This document shows positions 12,377 through 43,360 of a stretch of 64,000 nucleotides of DNA, in pieces; positions within the stretch are counted from its first letter, which is position 1, and each line of letters starts with the position of its first letter. The position numbers and the translations under genes were made by a program. The notes beneath the pieces are model-generated. The model was given only the letters and a program-made list of their open reading frames with translations, was not told the DNA's origin and ran no database searches. Origin of the DNA: Amoebidium appalachense (lineage: Eukaryota; Ichthyosporea). Location: positions 372,001-436,000 of the forward strand of contig CAVNZM010000002.1 in the NCBI GenBank assembly GCA_963693365.1, given 5' to 3'.

Positions 12377-12382
12377 AATAAA
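12377..12382 (+). terminator. Poly(A) signal of the LEA-like gene
   Basis: AATAAA about 275 bp past the stop codon. It is the only canonical signal between that stop and the retrotransposon insertion. Confidence 0.45.
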
Positions 12383-12479
12383 CCTGACGGGGAAAAAGAC
12401 TCCTCTTTTCGAATTGTGGCGTCTGTTTATACCGTCTTCATGATATGAACTTTACCAATCAAGTACCATAGCTACATAG

Positions 12480-12513
<34 letters not shown>

Positions 12514-12515
<2 letters not shown>

Positions 12516-13859
12516 CACCCCGCCGCGCCTGGTCCCCTCCGCCCGCATGGTTCGCTCTCGCACACAACGTCGTGCATCATCGGACCTTTCACCTCCAGCA
12601 ATACCAGATGCTTCGTCAGGTGGATCAATGGTGCACCGAGAATTTCATGACAGTCGGAATTGCAAAGTGTGCTACTTTTTCGAAGAACACTTCCTTTCGA
12701 TTGGCCGGCCTCCCTATTCCTGTTCAGAGCACCTATGACTATTTGGGTATTCCTTTTACTGCACGGGGTATTGATTTCCGCAAGCTCCTCACAGCACGGA
12801 TCGCTCGTGCAAAGGGTAAGCTTCACATCGTGTCAAATATGTTTCAACAGGAGTCTGTGATCCATCCTGCGAACCTTCTTCTCTACTATAAAACTTTTTT
12901 ACGGCCGACTTTCGAATATGGACTTCCGCTATTGGCCTGCGCCCCACCTCGCGAGGCGGCAATGGCGCTGAACGAGTTCGACGATTTTCAGGGTACTGCG
13001 CTACGCACTTTGTTTCGTACTCGGTTTGTGCCTCCCTTAATCAGTATGTTTGGTTTGTCGTCTGCTGTTTGTCGTATGGAGGAATTGTCTCTTCGTTTTT
13101 GTTTTCATTTAGTTAGGCTACCTGATGGTCACCCTCTTTATGCTTTCTTTCCCCCCCCTCCCTCCATTCCTCTTCCCCCCCGATTCACCAACGCTACTTC
13201 TGAATGTCCTCAGCCTACCCTCTTTCCACCTGATTCTTCCTCTCGATATCTCACTCCCTCTTTCTTTTCTCTTCCTGTTTTTTCTGCCTTTTCGCGTTAT
13301 TACCATACGCAGTATAAGTTTCTTTCTCGTTCTGATAGAGAAATCAAAGGTAAAACTCAGTCGGCATGTGTTATGTTCCTTAGGCAACACCGTACTGATC
13401 ATTATCGCTTTTTGGGAGCTTTGGCAGGATACATTTCTCCTGCTGTACGTATGGATACCACCCTAGTAGATAAGTCTGTATGGTGCTCTGATGTTGATAT
13501 TGCCTGGGAAGTTGTGCAGTGGCGCTGTAATTCTTGTTTTCATCGCCACTGGTGCCACTTTTGTGCTGACCTTTTTAATCGCAAGCATGTTGATAGGTGT
13601 GAATTTTTATGTCGCGTTTTACCTCTTTCCCTCCGGGTATCTGCTACACTAGCTGGCAATGTGAACACTTTAGACTTTTTGTTGAATTCTGTTGGTCGTC
13701 ACATTGAGTATTTATATGATTTTCACACAGTGTTCAGGTATCTCAGTATGCACTTGTTACTGGATAACTCGTGAAGTTTTTTATTGTCTTCTCAGTATGC
13801 CGTGCATACTTGTCATATCTTTCCGTCGAATAAATCCAGTCAAAAGAAAAAAAAAAAAA
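12514..13859 (+). mobile_element. 5'-truncated non-LTR (LINE) retrotransposon
   Basis: A continuous frame to the stop at 13774 encodes the C-terminal part of a non-LTR reverse transcriptase. It contains VDQWCTENFMTVGIAKC, YLGIPFTARGIDF and a thumb region, then a CCHC knuckle (C-x2-C-x7-H-x3-C within HWCHFCADLFNRKHVDRC). A short 3' UTR follows, with AATAAA at 13829-13834 and 13 A at 13847-13859. Truncated 5' end plus poly-A tail is the classic product of target-primed reverse transcription. The element starts right after a poly-C run (12485-12513). Where a YADD catalytic box should be, the sequence reads LAHN, so the copy is probably dead. No target-site duplication was identified. Confidence 0.85.
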
Positions 13860-14255
13860 TACACGGATGGCATCCAGGCCTACCCAAAGGTCGACACAAA
13901 CGTGCAGTCCGCTTGTCTCTGCATTTTTGTTTTCACCCTTTTTCCATATGCATGACATTGTATATATATTGTCTCTGAATGGACATATAGGCGAGGGGCC
14001 CTACGATGTTTACTCGAGGCAAAGAGAGACCAGTCTCAGGTATGGGGGGGTTTTGCTCGGATTATCCCGTCAGCGGTATATCATGATCAAGTACATAGAT
14101 GTCGGGTGCTGATTATATATCAGGGTTTTCTTACTCTAGAAGCACCGTAAAGACTAAGAAAAACAATTAGTTGGGTTCCCCGTTTTTTTTTTTCTTTTCT
14201 TTTTTTTTTTTTTTTCCGAACTTCCCTGGGACACTCGGTATATATCATCTGGCGT

Positions 14256-14379
<124 letters not shown>

Positions 14380-16273
14380 AGAGTTTTGTAATGATGTGTT
14401 TCTCAAGCCAATCAATACTCTAATAAACAGGTCGTAGTTATGTGTGTATAGTATAAAATCAAGGAAGTTGTTATTTTCAGGTAAGCTATCTTTCTGGGTT
14501 TCTGTTATGAATGTGTCGTGTGTGTGCTGAGGTATTGTGTGGTCTATCACTGATTTGGCAATACATGTCCGTTTCAAAATGAAACTGGTGTGTGTGTGTG
14601 AACGTGTGTTGTTTGGGCAGCAAACGATGCCACCTTATACTTATTAGATCTCCACTGTATGGCACGTGTACAGTAAAAGAGTGGTAAGTGGTCAATAATA
14701 CCATCAGCTAGAGAACGACCAATTCTACAGGAAGGTAACTTGTATTCAGGTGTTACGCATTTGCGAGTGCCATATTTTGGCAATATGATTTAGGCGGTCA
14801 TTATATATAAAACGAGACTTAATGCTTAGTTTTTCAAGGTGTCTGCTCTATATCGGGTCTAGTGTCGCGTGGTATCTTTTTCCATTTGTCATAATGTGTA
14901 GTTAGCTTGTGATATAGTATGTACATACATGCCTAATAAGTAAATGGCAGTCCAAAGTCACACGCGCACTTTTGCTGGGTTTGTTTGTATTGGTGGCCGG
15001 GCCAAAAGGGAGAGAGAGAGGAAAAGGAAAGAGGGGAGAGGTGGGGAGGGGGCAGGTCGGATAGAGAAGAGAGGGTGAGAGGGCAAATAAATTTTTAAGA
15101 GGCTTATTATGTGCTTATTGAATTTCAGCGCGAGATGGGATACTCTAGCAGCTACTGGGACCATAACATATATCGAGAGCGTTACAGGCCCAGGTTTACA
15201 GCAGAACGTTGTTAGATAAAAAGGAGGCAATTTCTACTTCAAGGAGATTTGCCAAGGGTTTAAGCGCTCTAGTTCTCTCTTGCTTGATCCAAGCGGCGAG
15301 AAGGGGTAAACCATATTCACATGCCGGGAAGACAAAAGTGCGAATAAATGTAAGTCTAATAGAAGGATGGAGGGGTGTGTCTTTAAAACTTGAGTAGTAT
15401 GAATATATATTAGCCGAGAAGGAAGCTAACAGCCCGAGAAGAAAGCTAACCGCCTGAGAAGAAAGCTAGTCGCGCCTGCACGCCCATGATGTATTGATAT
15501 CAGTATGCTTACCAAAGCGCAATGGCACTGCCCATGAACACTCCCCCCCCTTGTGCAGGTATGGTGGTTCGAGCTCTTGCACTGTGCCTGTGTACAAGAG
15601 CTGTGTGTACACGTGTGTGATGGGTATCCTCTTATCCGATCTGCTGGCTCCATAGTTTTTGTAGCAAGTGTAGGAGCCACTCTGGCAAAATCACTGGCAT
15701 AACAATAATAGTGGCGTGTAGTACTGCAGCTGGCATGTAAAAGTAGTGTTTTAAAAAAAAAAAAAAAAAGTACGGGTACACATACTATGTTGTTGTGATA
15801 TCATCAGTCAGTCAGTAACCGTCTTACGCCAAACCTCAGCACTGGCACCTTCAGCACCCCCTAAGTCACTTAAAAGTTTTTTTTTTGGTGTTTTTTTTAT
15901 AAAAAAAAAAATGATGTTGATAGTGTAGTGCTCAGGTGTTTGCTTGATTTCAATACAGCACAGCCATAAAAACACTTGAAATATAAAACAAAACGTTGCC
16001 ATAACAATTTGCATTAAAACCAAAGTTCCTGTCTAATACCTTTTCATTGAACATGATGCAAAAACTCTTGAGAGAGACGAAATCCAAAGAAGCGAAATTT
16101 TGGATTGTTCTTGTACGTTCCCCCCATACTGGTTTAGGAAGATTAAAGTCTGCAAGCCCACCAATCATAACGCGGCGATTTATGGCAGCATCCAGGGTTC
16201 GATTTCTGTTTTTGAAACTTTTGGGGTAGGGTCCAAATTGTTTGGGTTTTTTTATTCTTTCTTTCTTTCTCTT

Positions 16274-16311
<38 letters not shown>

Positions 16312-16497
16312 TGCCAAAAAAACTTTGGGAAAAGCTTTGGGAAAATCCTGGGCGTGCAAACAAACGGTCATAATCACGGCCCCCCTCCCCTAACCTCTAG
16401 ATCTTCGCCCCCCAGCCGTGACGACCCACTGAGGTACCACTCACGGCCCGCAAACTCCCCGCTCCCCTGCGGCTTCCGGCCGGGCCTCAACAACGTC

Positions 16498-16586
16498 CCC
16501 CCCCCCCCCCCCCCCCCCATCCCCTGGGCCCCGGGCGCGCCGCCCCCCCCCCCCCCCTCCCCCCCCCCCCTCCCCCCCCCCCCCCC

Positions 16587-16620
<34 letters not shown>
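16498..16620. repeat. Poly-C block
   Basis: C runs of up to about 35 bases with a few T interruptions. Flanked on both sides by repeated TTTGGGAA words (16323-16345 and 16680-16735). Confidence 0.85.
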
Positions 16621-16622
<2 letters not shown>

Positions 16623-16719
16623 CCCCCCTTCCCCTCTCCTCCCGGGGGCCCCCCCACCGCCCCCCAATCCCCGGAGGTCCTTTGGGAATCCGGAAAAAAT
16701 GTTTGGGAAATTCCCAAAC

Positions 16720-17005
16720 GTTTTTGGGAATTTCGATTTCTGGCAGCATCTAAGATACGCACCAATCGGTAAACGTGCCCCACTTTAAACTGCATTCCAT
16801 TGCGGTAAACACCTGACTGGTCGCTTCCGCCGGAAGTGAAAAAACCGTCTTCTCTTAAAAGGCGGACAGGTGGCACACACCATCCCATGGCGTATCCCTG
16901 GCTAGGCACAGAGAAGGAGCCATTGAGCCTGTTGAAAAATTGGTGAAGCTTTTCTGGATCACTTTTGCCAGTTAGAAACACGTAGACAGACCTTTCTTAT
17001 TGCTC
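16720..17005 (-). other. Unidentified coding-like stretch, minus strand
   Basis: About 85 residues without low complexity: VFLTGKSDPEKLHQFFNRLN, then SVPSQGYAMGWCVPPVRLLR and a GVYRNGMQFKVGHVYRLVRI segment. It stops being convincing after 16750. A second weaker stretch (about 15970-16235, minus, containing RVMIGGLADFNLPKPVW) shares the word gatgctgccataaatcg with it. I do not recognise the family. It could be an exon of a gene divergent to the NADPH oxidase, or a pseudogene or transposon remnant. Confidence 0.25.
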
Positions 17006-17164
17006 AGTGCAGGGATTTTTTTATGTTCGATTTGCTTATCCAACTGGGTGTTCACAGTATGAAGAAACATCATACAGTGACAGAGCAACCAACAAAACAC
17101 ACAAAATAGGTACGGGGCATCAGCTTAATTCTAGTACACCCTACCTGATATCCACACAGCCAAT

Positions 17165-33884
<16,720 letters not shown>

Positions 33885-34014
33885 TTGGCTCCTAAAAATG
33901 GCCCAGATCTCACCTTACGGTACGGCCACAGCCCATCATGTGGTACATGGAAATTTAGATCGACTTGAATGTTTTTTAAGAACAACCATGCGCTCACTCA
34001 TATGCACGCGCGCG

Positions 34015-34092
<78 letters not shown>

Positions 34093-34786
34093 CATGCATC
34101 CATGCATGTATACGCTGGGACTTCGTGACGTTCGCTCCCCAACATGTTGGTGTTGGGGAGCAATGTATGCACATACTTTAGCATAATTGATAATTAATAC
34201 ACTGCTAATTTATTTAGAATAAGAAGAGCTTCTCTTCTTCCCATATTTCCTCTTCTTTTCTTTCCAAATTAGGCTTCACATCATGTTTGTTTTTTTAGCT
34301 CGAACCGTGACTTTATTTGTGGAATAGAATTTTAAACATACAAGCAAATATTAGCGCAAAAAACACACTAGCGGACATAAATTTTTTACAGAAATATCTG
34401 TATATTGTAGTAATAGAATGTGTATATGCATGCACGAACAACTTGGTGCTCAGCACCTGGTGAGAGGAGTAATGCCACCACAGAGCATTTGTTTGTACAT
34501 AAGGCGTTGGGGTTGATTTTGATGCCAGCCTAATTTACGGTGCAATACGGTTTTAAGGACATAAAACACTAATGTAACTGTGAGTAGTGTGACCATCCTG
34601 CCGTAAATATTAAATGTAGGGTGCTGACAAAAGATTAAAAAAAAATATTTTTTAAAAAAAATACGATACTGAAAAACTTCGAGGAGAGTGGTCTATCATC
34701 AATGATTCCAATTGAATCGCCGTCTGGTTGCATCAATCAGGTTGACCCCTCCCCCCCCTCCCCCCTCCCCTCCCACCCCCTCCCCC

Positions 34787-34818
<32 letters not shown>

Positions 34819-37800
34819 ACCCTTTCCCCCCCCCCCCCCCCCCCCCCCACCACCACCACCACCATCACCACCACCCCTTCAGAGTCTCTGTCTCTCGTTC
34901 TCTCTTCGTGTGCCTTCACACTGCTGTCTCAGTGAATTTCCTTCCCACCGATCACGGCCTGACTGCAAAAGCCACCCACATGTATACAGCCCAACGACCA
35001 TCTCTAGTCGTGCTTCCATTAACTCACCAACTGCCACTAATAGATCCGGTTTTGTTTTCTGCGCGTTCTTCATTTTCCTTTTTTTCGCACTTTGCTCATT
35101 TGAAACATTGATCTGCCGTGCTGGCTAGCGCTGTGGTTGTTTTTGGGTTGAAGTGCTCTGATGTACTAAGTTAAGCGTGGATTTAGTAGCGTGGTTGACA
35201 TTGCAAGGCAACATACTTTGTTGCGGCTCTGCAAGTGCATACTCATCACTTGCTCCCTGAATTTCCGTGATGAAATGCAATGGTAGGGGGACATTCAAAG
35301 CACCTTTGCTAAAACTTTAAGGCTTCTTTCTGTTTCCTTCTCTGTTTTTTGTTACTCACGCTTCTCTATCTAATGCTTTAAAATTGCACACAAGCGAATA
35401 CCACAGTTCATTCTTGGTCGTCTCCGTGGGTGTGCCTGCATGTACATACGCGGAGCACTGCATGTGAACTTCCGTGATACGACACGTGTGTGTTTTGTAC
35501 GTGAGTCGGTGTGCTCTGTCCGAAGTTCCAGTGCCTGTGCACGTGCGAGTGTCTATCATTAGTGGGCAGTGCCCATGTTCATGTGCATGCACGTTTAACA
35601 GGGCAAGATATCAGCAGACACACTGATACACAAACGCACCACGCACTCGGTTGAACAAGCACGCACACCTGCACGATCGCACACACACACACACACACAC
35701 ACTGGCACACACACACACTTTCTTGTCCGCTTCGTCAGTCCCCCCATGCTTCCAGCACGTTGCATAACTGCTTTACTAAGCCATGTGCAGAGCCCTGAGC
35801 CACTTGGATATGCAAAGGGCCTTCTTTCTCCTCTCAGACTGCACACACTCACCAGGAAGCACCCCACAAGACTCTCTGCTTAACAACCCCTTGCCTATGG
35901 TCCACTAAGCAGCAGCACGGTCCATCTCCTGTCCTTCATGCACATTTACAGCACACAAATCACCGCACACGCCGTCCTGATTAGGGTGCGAGGTCAGGCA
36001 TGGAGTTTATGGGCCTCATACACACACACAAAAAAAGATATGTCGGTGCATGCCAGTTCACTTTCTAACGCGTCAGTGGCCGCCGGCACCACGGCCCTCT
36101 GATACAGCCGTGGTCTGTGCATCCGAGCGTTCTGCATGTGCACATGTGCGGTATGCCGCACTGCCGAAGTCAATAAAACCACATTCCAGGTGAAAGGGTA
36201 AAATGGAACACGAAGGCCGGCTTAGACTTCGAGTCAGGAACTCTTATATGATATAAACATTTGGACAAATTACCCTTCCATAGAAACATTATGTGAATAA
36301 GAGTAGTGTTTAGTTGAATTTGCTTGTAAATTACCCTGTTACACACGCTTGTTCCTGTTATTTGTGTTCATTGCAAAATTAAACGGTTCAAATACTTTCC
36401 GTGCACCAAAACAAATTTGCCGCCCTCAGACACTGTAACACTCCGTAATGTTATTCCTCCGGCTGCAATCGGTGTTTTGTAACTGGCACCTTGGTATAGT
36501 GTCATCAAATAAACATTAATAAAACAAAAGTAAGCATTTTTATAAAAATATATTCACATGTTATGTTACAATCCCAACATCCCCAGCCGATGTTCTTTGA
36601 TATTTGCGGCAGCTTACCTAAATTCTGCGATAGTATTATGCAGCGATACCCGTATTGCATTATCATAAGCCCTTATTATTGGTTTACAATCATTGTAAAA
36701 TGTCACCGTCGCATTCTCCTCTGTGGGAATCTTTTGAAAAGTAGCCGCCAGCAGCGCATTTGCCAACAGCCTTATCTATCCGAAAAAGACAACCAGTAAC
36801 GTGTGACCTGTAGCCTGGACTCGAGATAAGGGCTGTTTTGGTGTTATAAGACATATATTCATTGTTAAAAGCGACCTATCTTTGGTGTTTTTTATCACTA
36901 TCGCTTTCTTTTCTGCATCAACCTTCCCATTAATCGAAGAACATCATGTACAAAATTTTTTTTTCTCAATTATATCTCCGCATGTGATGTCTATGTGATA
37001 AGTTATATCTCCACTTAAAATTTGTATGATGTAAGTGTAACACCGATTTTATTATATGTATATCTTGTTGGTTGGAAGTACTGTTGGCCTTGGTGCCGAC
37101 AACTCATCACAGCTCACCTACATTTCGTTAATAAACAGCACATTCCCCCCCCCCCCACTGATGATGTACAAACCGTGTCTGCCAAAGTTTCTCATTTTCA
37201 GGATAGATGTGCTATCAGCACGTTTATGCGACCAGTTAAGGCTAGTTTTCGAATGACGTCAATATGACGTCCGGTAGCCCCCATTGTTTGCCTTTATATG
37301 GGCATAACTTAATTTTAGGTATCGCAAATCGCCATATAAAGAAATTCTGGAGGAATGCCGACCCGTTACGTTAACAATGACAACGTTACCCGAAGATCCC
37401 CCTTCAGCCCTTGCCAAAGGCCAGCCGGCCGGCCGCCTAGTGTACACTTGTATGACGTCATTTATGAGTTTGGAAAAGGCGTTTCACGGTATGAGCCGGC
37501 CTTCCTGAGTTCCCTCCGGAGTGTCCTTGGTTCCTTATATGTAGTTGGGAAACTATAGGTTCTCATAGTAAAAACCATTTGGCGAATACTTTCAGCCACA
37601 ACAATTGCAAGCGAAGGTGCACATGTTTTGAGGCAGGGTCGTCCAAGTCCAGCTAGTGTGCGAACCTCACTTCGATCAAACAGATTAGCTCCAGTCAGCA
37701 GGTTATTTCACCGTATACGTCGTCACGCGCTTTGGGTCTTCTTAGCAGAAACGCCTTTTCTGTCCCATGGGCAGCACAGCACATATCCACATATAGTACG

Positions 37801-37892
37801 TGGGTCTCTGACGCACAGGCAACCCCTATTCTGTGTTACACCCCTTTGCACCTCCACATGAGGTTATCATCACATCATTATTTCTCAGCGCA
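33885..37892. other. Intergenic, NADPH oxidase to RGS gene
   Basis: About 4 kb. Holds a (CA)n array (34013-34090), poly-C/CA/CAC-repeat sequence (34745-34875) and a degenerate CA stretch (35680-35720). From 35900 to 37890 it is unusually free of simple repeats and AT-richer. No frame there joins into a convincing gene, but this quiet 2 kb is where a promoter or an unrecognised gene could sit. Confidence 0.6.
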
Positions 37893-39093
37893 ATGTCTTT
37901 TTGTTGGTGCTTTTCGGGTCGATGGGACTCGACCCAAAACAGGTCGGGCACACGGCGTGCCCCGGGACACGTAAACAGCAAACATGCCACTGAGGATTTA
38001 CAGCAAAATTTGAACCGATTTGCGTCTCTAGCAGACAACGATAAGTCGTTGACGAGCCAAAAAACAAGCGGCAGCCTTGCGAGTGCAAACAGTCTGCGAT
38101 CAATGCGCACACGCAGCACCGTGAGCAGTGTTGGAAGCGCAAACAGTGAATTGACAAAGCAGGTAACGTTGAATGGCCTGTCTAGCGACTCGTCTGATAG
38201 ACCACTAAGGCCCGCAGACCTACTCAAAATCCCATCCAATTTCGCGTCCATGGACCTGACTGATGACATTGTGTCGTTTTTACGCAAACCCGGCGAAACA
38301 CGTGTGTGTTTTGCGGAGTACCTTTGTGAGAATTATGCCATTGAGCTGTTGCTATTTTGGGATGCGGTGGACGTTTATCTGCAGGCCCACCAGGGGAAGG
38401 AGAAGACGCAGGAGGCCATGGAGCAGGCAGAGTCCCTGTACAGGTGCGTGCATATGGGTTGAGGTTTGTTTTTTTTGGTGTGTGTGTTTTTTTGTTTTTT
38501 TTTGGTGGGGAGGGGGGAGGGGGGAGGGGGAGGGGGGAGGAGGGGGGGCACGGTTTTGGGTAAGGTGTGTGTGAGTGGAGGTGGGGGAGTGCACGGGTGC
38601 ATCAGACTCTGTACGTGTGCGTGGTTGTGCAATTGCAGCGCTTGGGCGGCCGTGCGTGGGTGGGTTGGTGGATGGAGAGGAGGGGGGAGGGGCGAGGGGA
38701 GGCACTGGTTTTGTGTGATGTTTGTGTGTGGGTGGGTGGGTGGGTGGGTGTGTGCATGTCTGAAACAGGCTTGCGCGTTCTTGTTTGGTGCCTTGCGCTT
38801 TTTTCAAAATACGTATTCTACACCAAACTGTATGCTTCAAGACTTTCCCTCCTTACCCCCAATGGCCCCACTATCCCTCCCCTCCAGTTCTCTCGAACAC
38901 CCCATATAGCTAGCATTATGTTGCACGGTTGACATGGTGATACTCTGCAATATGGAACTTCACCTTCCGCAAAACTCCTCAAGATACCCACATTAACTCA
39001 TTCATTGTTTCTGCAATTGTTCATGACTACACACTCACACTTATGTGCACATACTCACAATTACACACACACATACACACGCACAAACGTGCG

Positions 39094-39160
<67 letters not shown>

Positions 39161-39723
39161 CGTATTTCTAGGGTCAGATTCGCAATACTGTCTCAGTGTG
39201 GGCTACGACGTCGCAAAGGAATTCGATTGCAGTCTGAGCTTTAATGAGTCCGGCTACAACCAAAAAAGGCAAACTCGGGACCAGGTACTTACATAATGCA
39301 TTATGCACACTACCAACATCATTTGGTGCCCACAAACAGAGATCTGCACGTGCACACATGTTGACAGCCAAATACGCATACACCCTGAAACTGTAGACAA
39401 ACACGAGCTCGTGAGCGTGTACACACACGCACACATGCGCGCATGTACGCGCACAACACACACACAAACACACGCACACACATTCACACCTTGGAATCAT
39501 AACTCGGAGGACTTAAGGTGGTACACAGTTGGGCTGTGTAGCTTGTTCTTCAGAGTCAGCACACGCCCACACATATGACCATGTAGCTGCCGAGTCCCTA
39601 GTCCCTCCCTTATCCCCCCCCCCCTCCTTTCCCTCCCCCGGCCTCACACTCCTCTCCTTTGCTCTACAAGAACCTGTTGTGTATATCCCCACCACCACCA
39701 CCATCAGCATTTCCACACACACT

Positions 39724-39768
<45 letters not shown>

Positions 39769-39948
39769 AAACACACATCTCACACACACCAGCGCACGTA
39801 CACACAGGCACACACACTCATTTACTCACTCAAAGACGCACAAACACACGCACAAGCACACCCAGACACCCGTATGTGTACACACATGCGCTGCATTGGT
39901 GACATGACGTGCCCACAAATGCGCATGCGCGTGCACAAACACACACAG

Positions 39949-40020
<72 letters not shown>

Positions 40021-40155
40021 TAACACCCTTGGCGCTAGGCCGAGGGTGTCTTACTGATAACTAGCAAATACACCATCTCCTTTGCACCCTATTCTCTTAG
40101 TTTCTATCTCGTCACTGTGGCGCATATCTTATCCTCACCACTCGAACCATCTCCC

Positions 40156-40193
<38 letters not shown>

Positions 40194-40783
40194 CCCGCCT
40201 CTCCCAAAGCCAAATCTAATCCACGATAATGCATACACTCTGCTAATTGTGTGAACACTTTGTGTGTGTCTTTGCACAATGTGCTTTAATTTGCCCATGT
40301 CGTGAACATGTACTTCACGCTTTGTAACACATTCTAACCCCCCTCCCCCTCCTCCCCCCCCCCCCCCCCCCCTGAGGATGGGGTTGCTTATGCACGTTCC
40401 TGCATGTGTTGCTGATGTTGCATACTTTAATGTTTGCCTTTGCGTGTGCCCCGCACCTTTTTTTTCATCATGTAGCCTGATTGTACCTCGTACCGTATTC
40501 TGCGTTCTAACCCCCCTCCCCCCCCCTCCCCCAGGTGTCGCTTGCCATGATTTGCAAGTTGTTTCGCAATGCGCAACAGCAGATCGAAAAGAGACTACAT
40601 ACTTACTACACAGACTACGTCAGCTTGGTGGCCGACCACGTGGGGAGGATGGGGGATGCAAGTGGAAGCAGAGACGAGCTGAATGGGATTTCAAACCCCG
40701 GACCCATAGCGAAGAATAAGAGGCCACGATCGCAGTCGTATATGACGAGGGGGGTTGGAAAGACGCCGGCGGGTGCAGATTAG
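37893..40783 (+). CDS. RGS-domain protein
   Basis: Three exons: 37893-38443, 39161-39284 and 40535-40783 (TAG). Phases 2 and 0 match, giving 307 residues. RGS proteins speed GTP hydrolysis by G-alpha subunits. The start MSFCWCFSG has two early cysteines that could be palmitoylated, which would fit membrane recruitment. A Ser/Arg-rich linker follows (residues about 35-105). The RGS domain is about residues 120-265: FAEYLCENYAIELLLFWDAV (helices 3-4), DVAKEFDCSLSFNES, then ICKLFRNAQQQIEKRLHTYY and TDYVSLV (final helices). The tail is basic and Ser-rich. The upstream frame is open before the chosen ATG, so an earlier start is possible. Intron 1 ends in a (CA)n acceptor. Intron 2 ends with two copies of the CTAAC-poly-C element. 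Confidence 0.85.
39100..39160 (+). repeat. (CA)n array ending in the acceptor of RGS exon 2
   Basis: About 58 bp of CA repeat after a CGCGCGCG block; the final CAG is the acceptor. Confidence 0.9.
40205..40534 (+). repeat. Two adjacent intronic element copies at RGS exon 3 acceptor
   Basis: First copy ends ctttgtaacacattctaacc plus poly-C (CTAAC 40334-40338). The second starts ctgaggatggggttgcttat at 40372, shares tgcatacttt-aatgtttgcctttgc with the 390-bp repeat, and ends gcgttctaacccccc (CTAAC 40507-40511) with the acceptor 24 bp further on. Orientation is sense to the RGS gene, i.e. inverted relative to 6359-6748. Confidence 0.7.

Positions 40784-43360
<2,577 letters not shown>

Noticed and set aside
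12482-12513. Poly-Pro N-terminus of the reverse transcriptase frame
   Set aside because: It is the poly-C run read in frame; the element's real sequence starts after it.
35900-37890. Small frames in the repeat-poor stretch upstream of the RGS gene
   Set aside because: None is long, none has matching splice phases or recognisable motifs; kept as intergenic.
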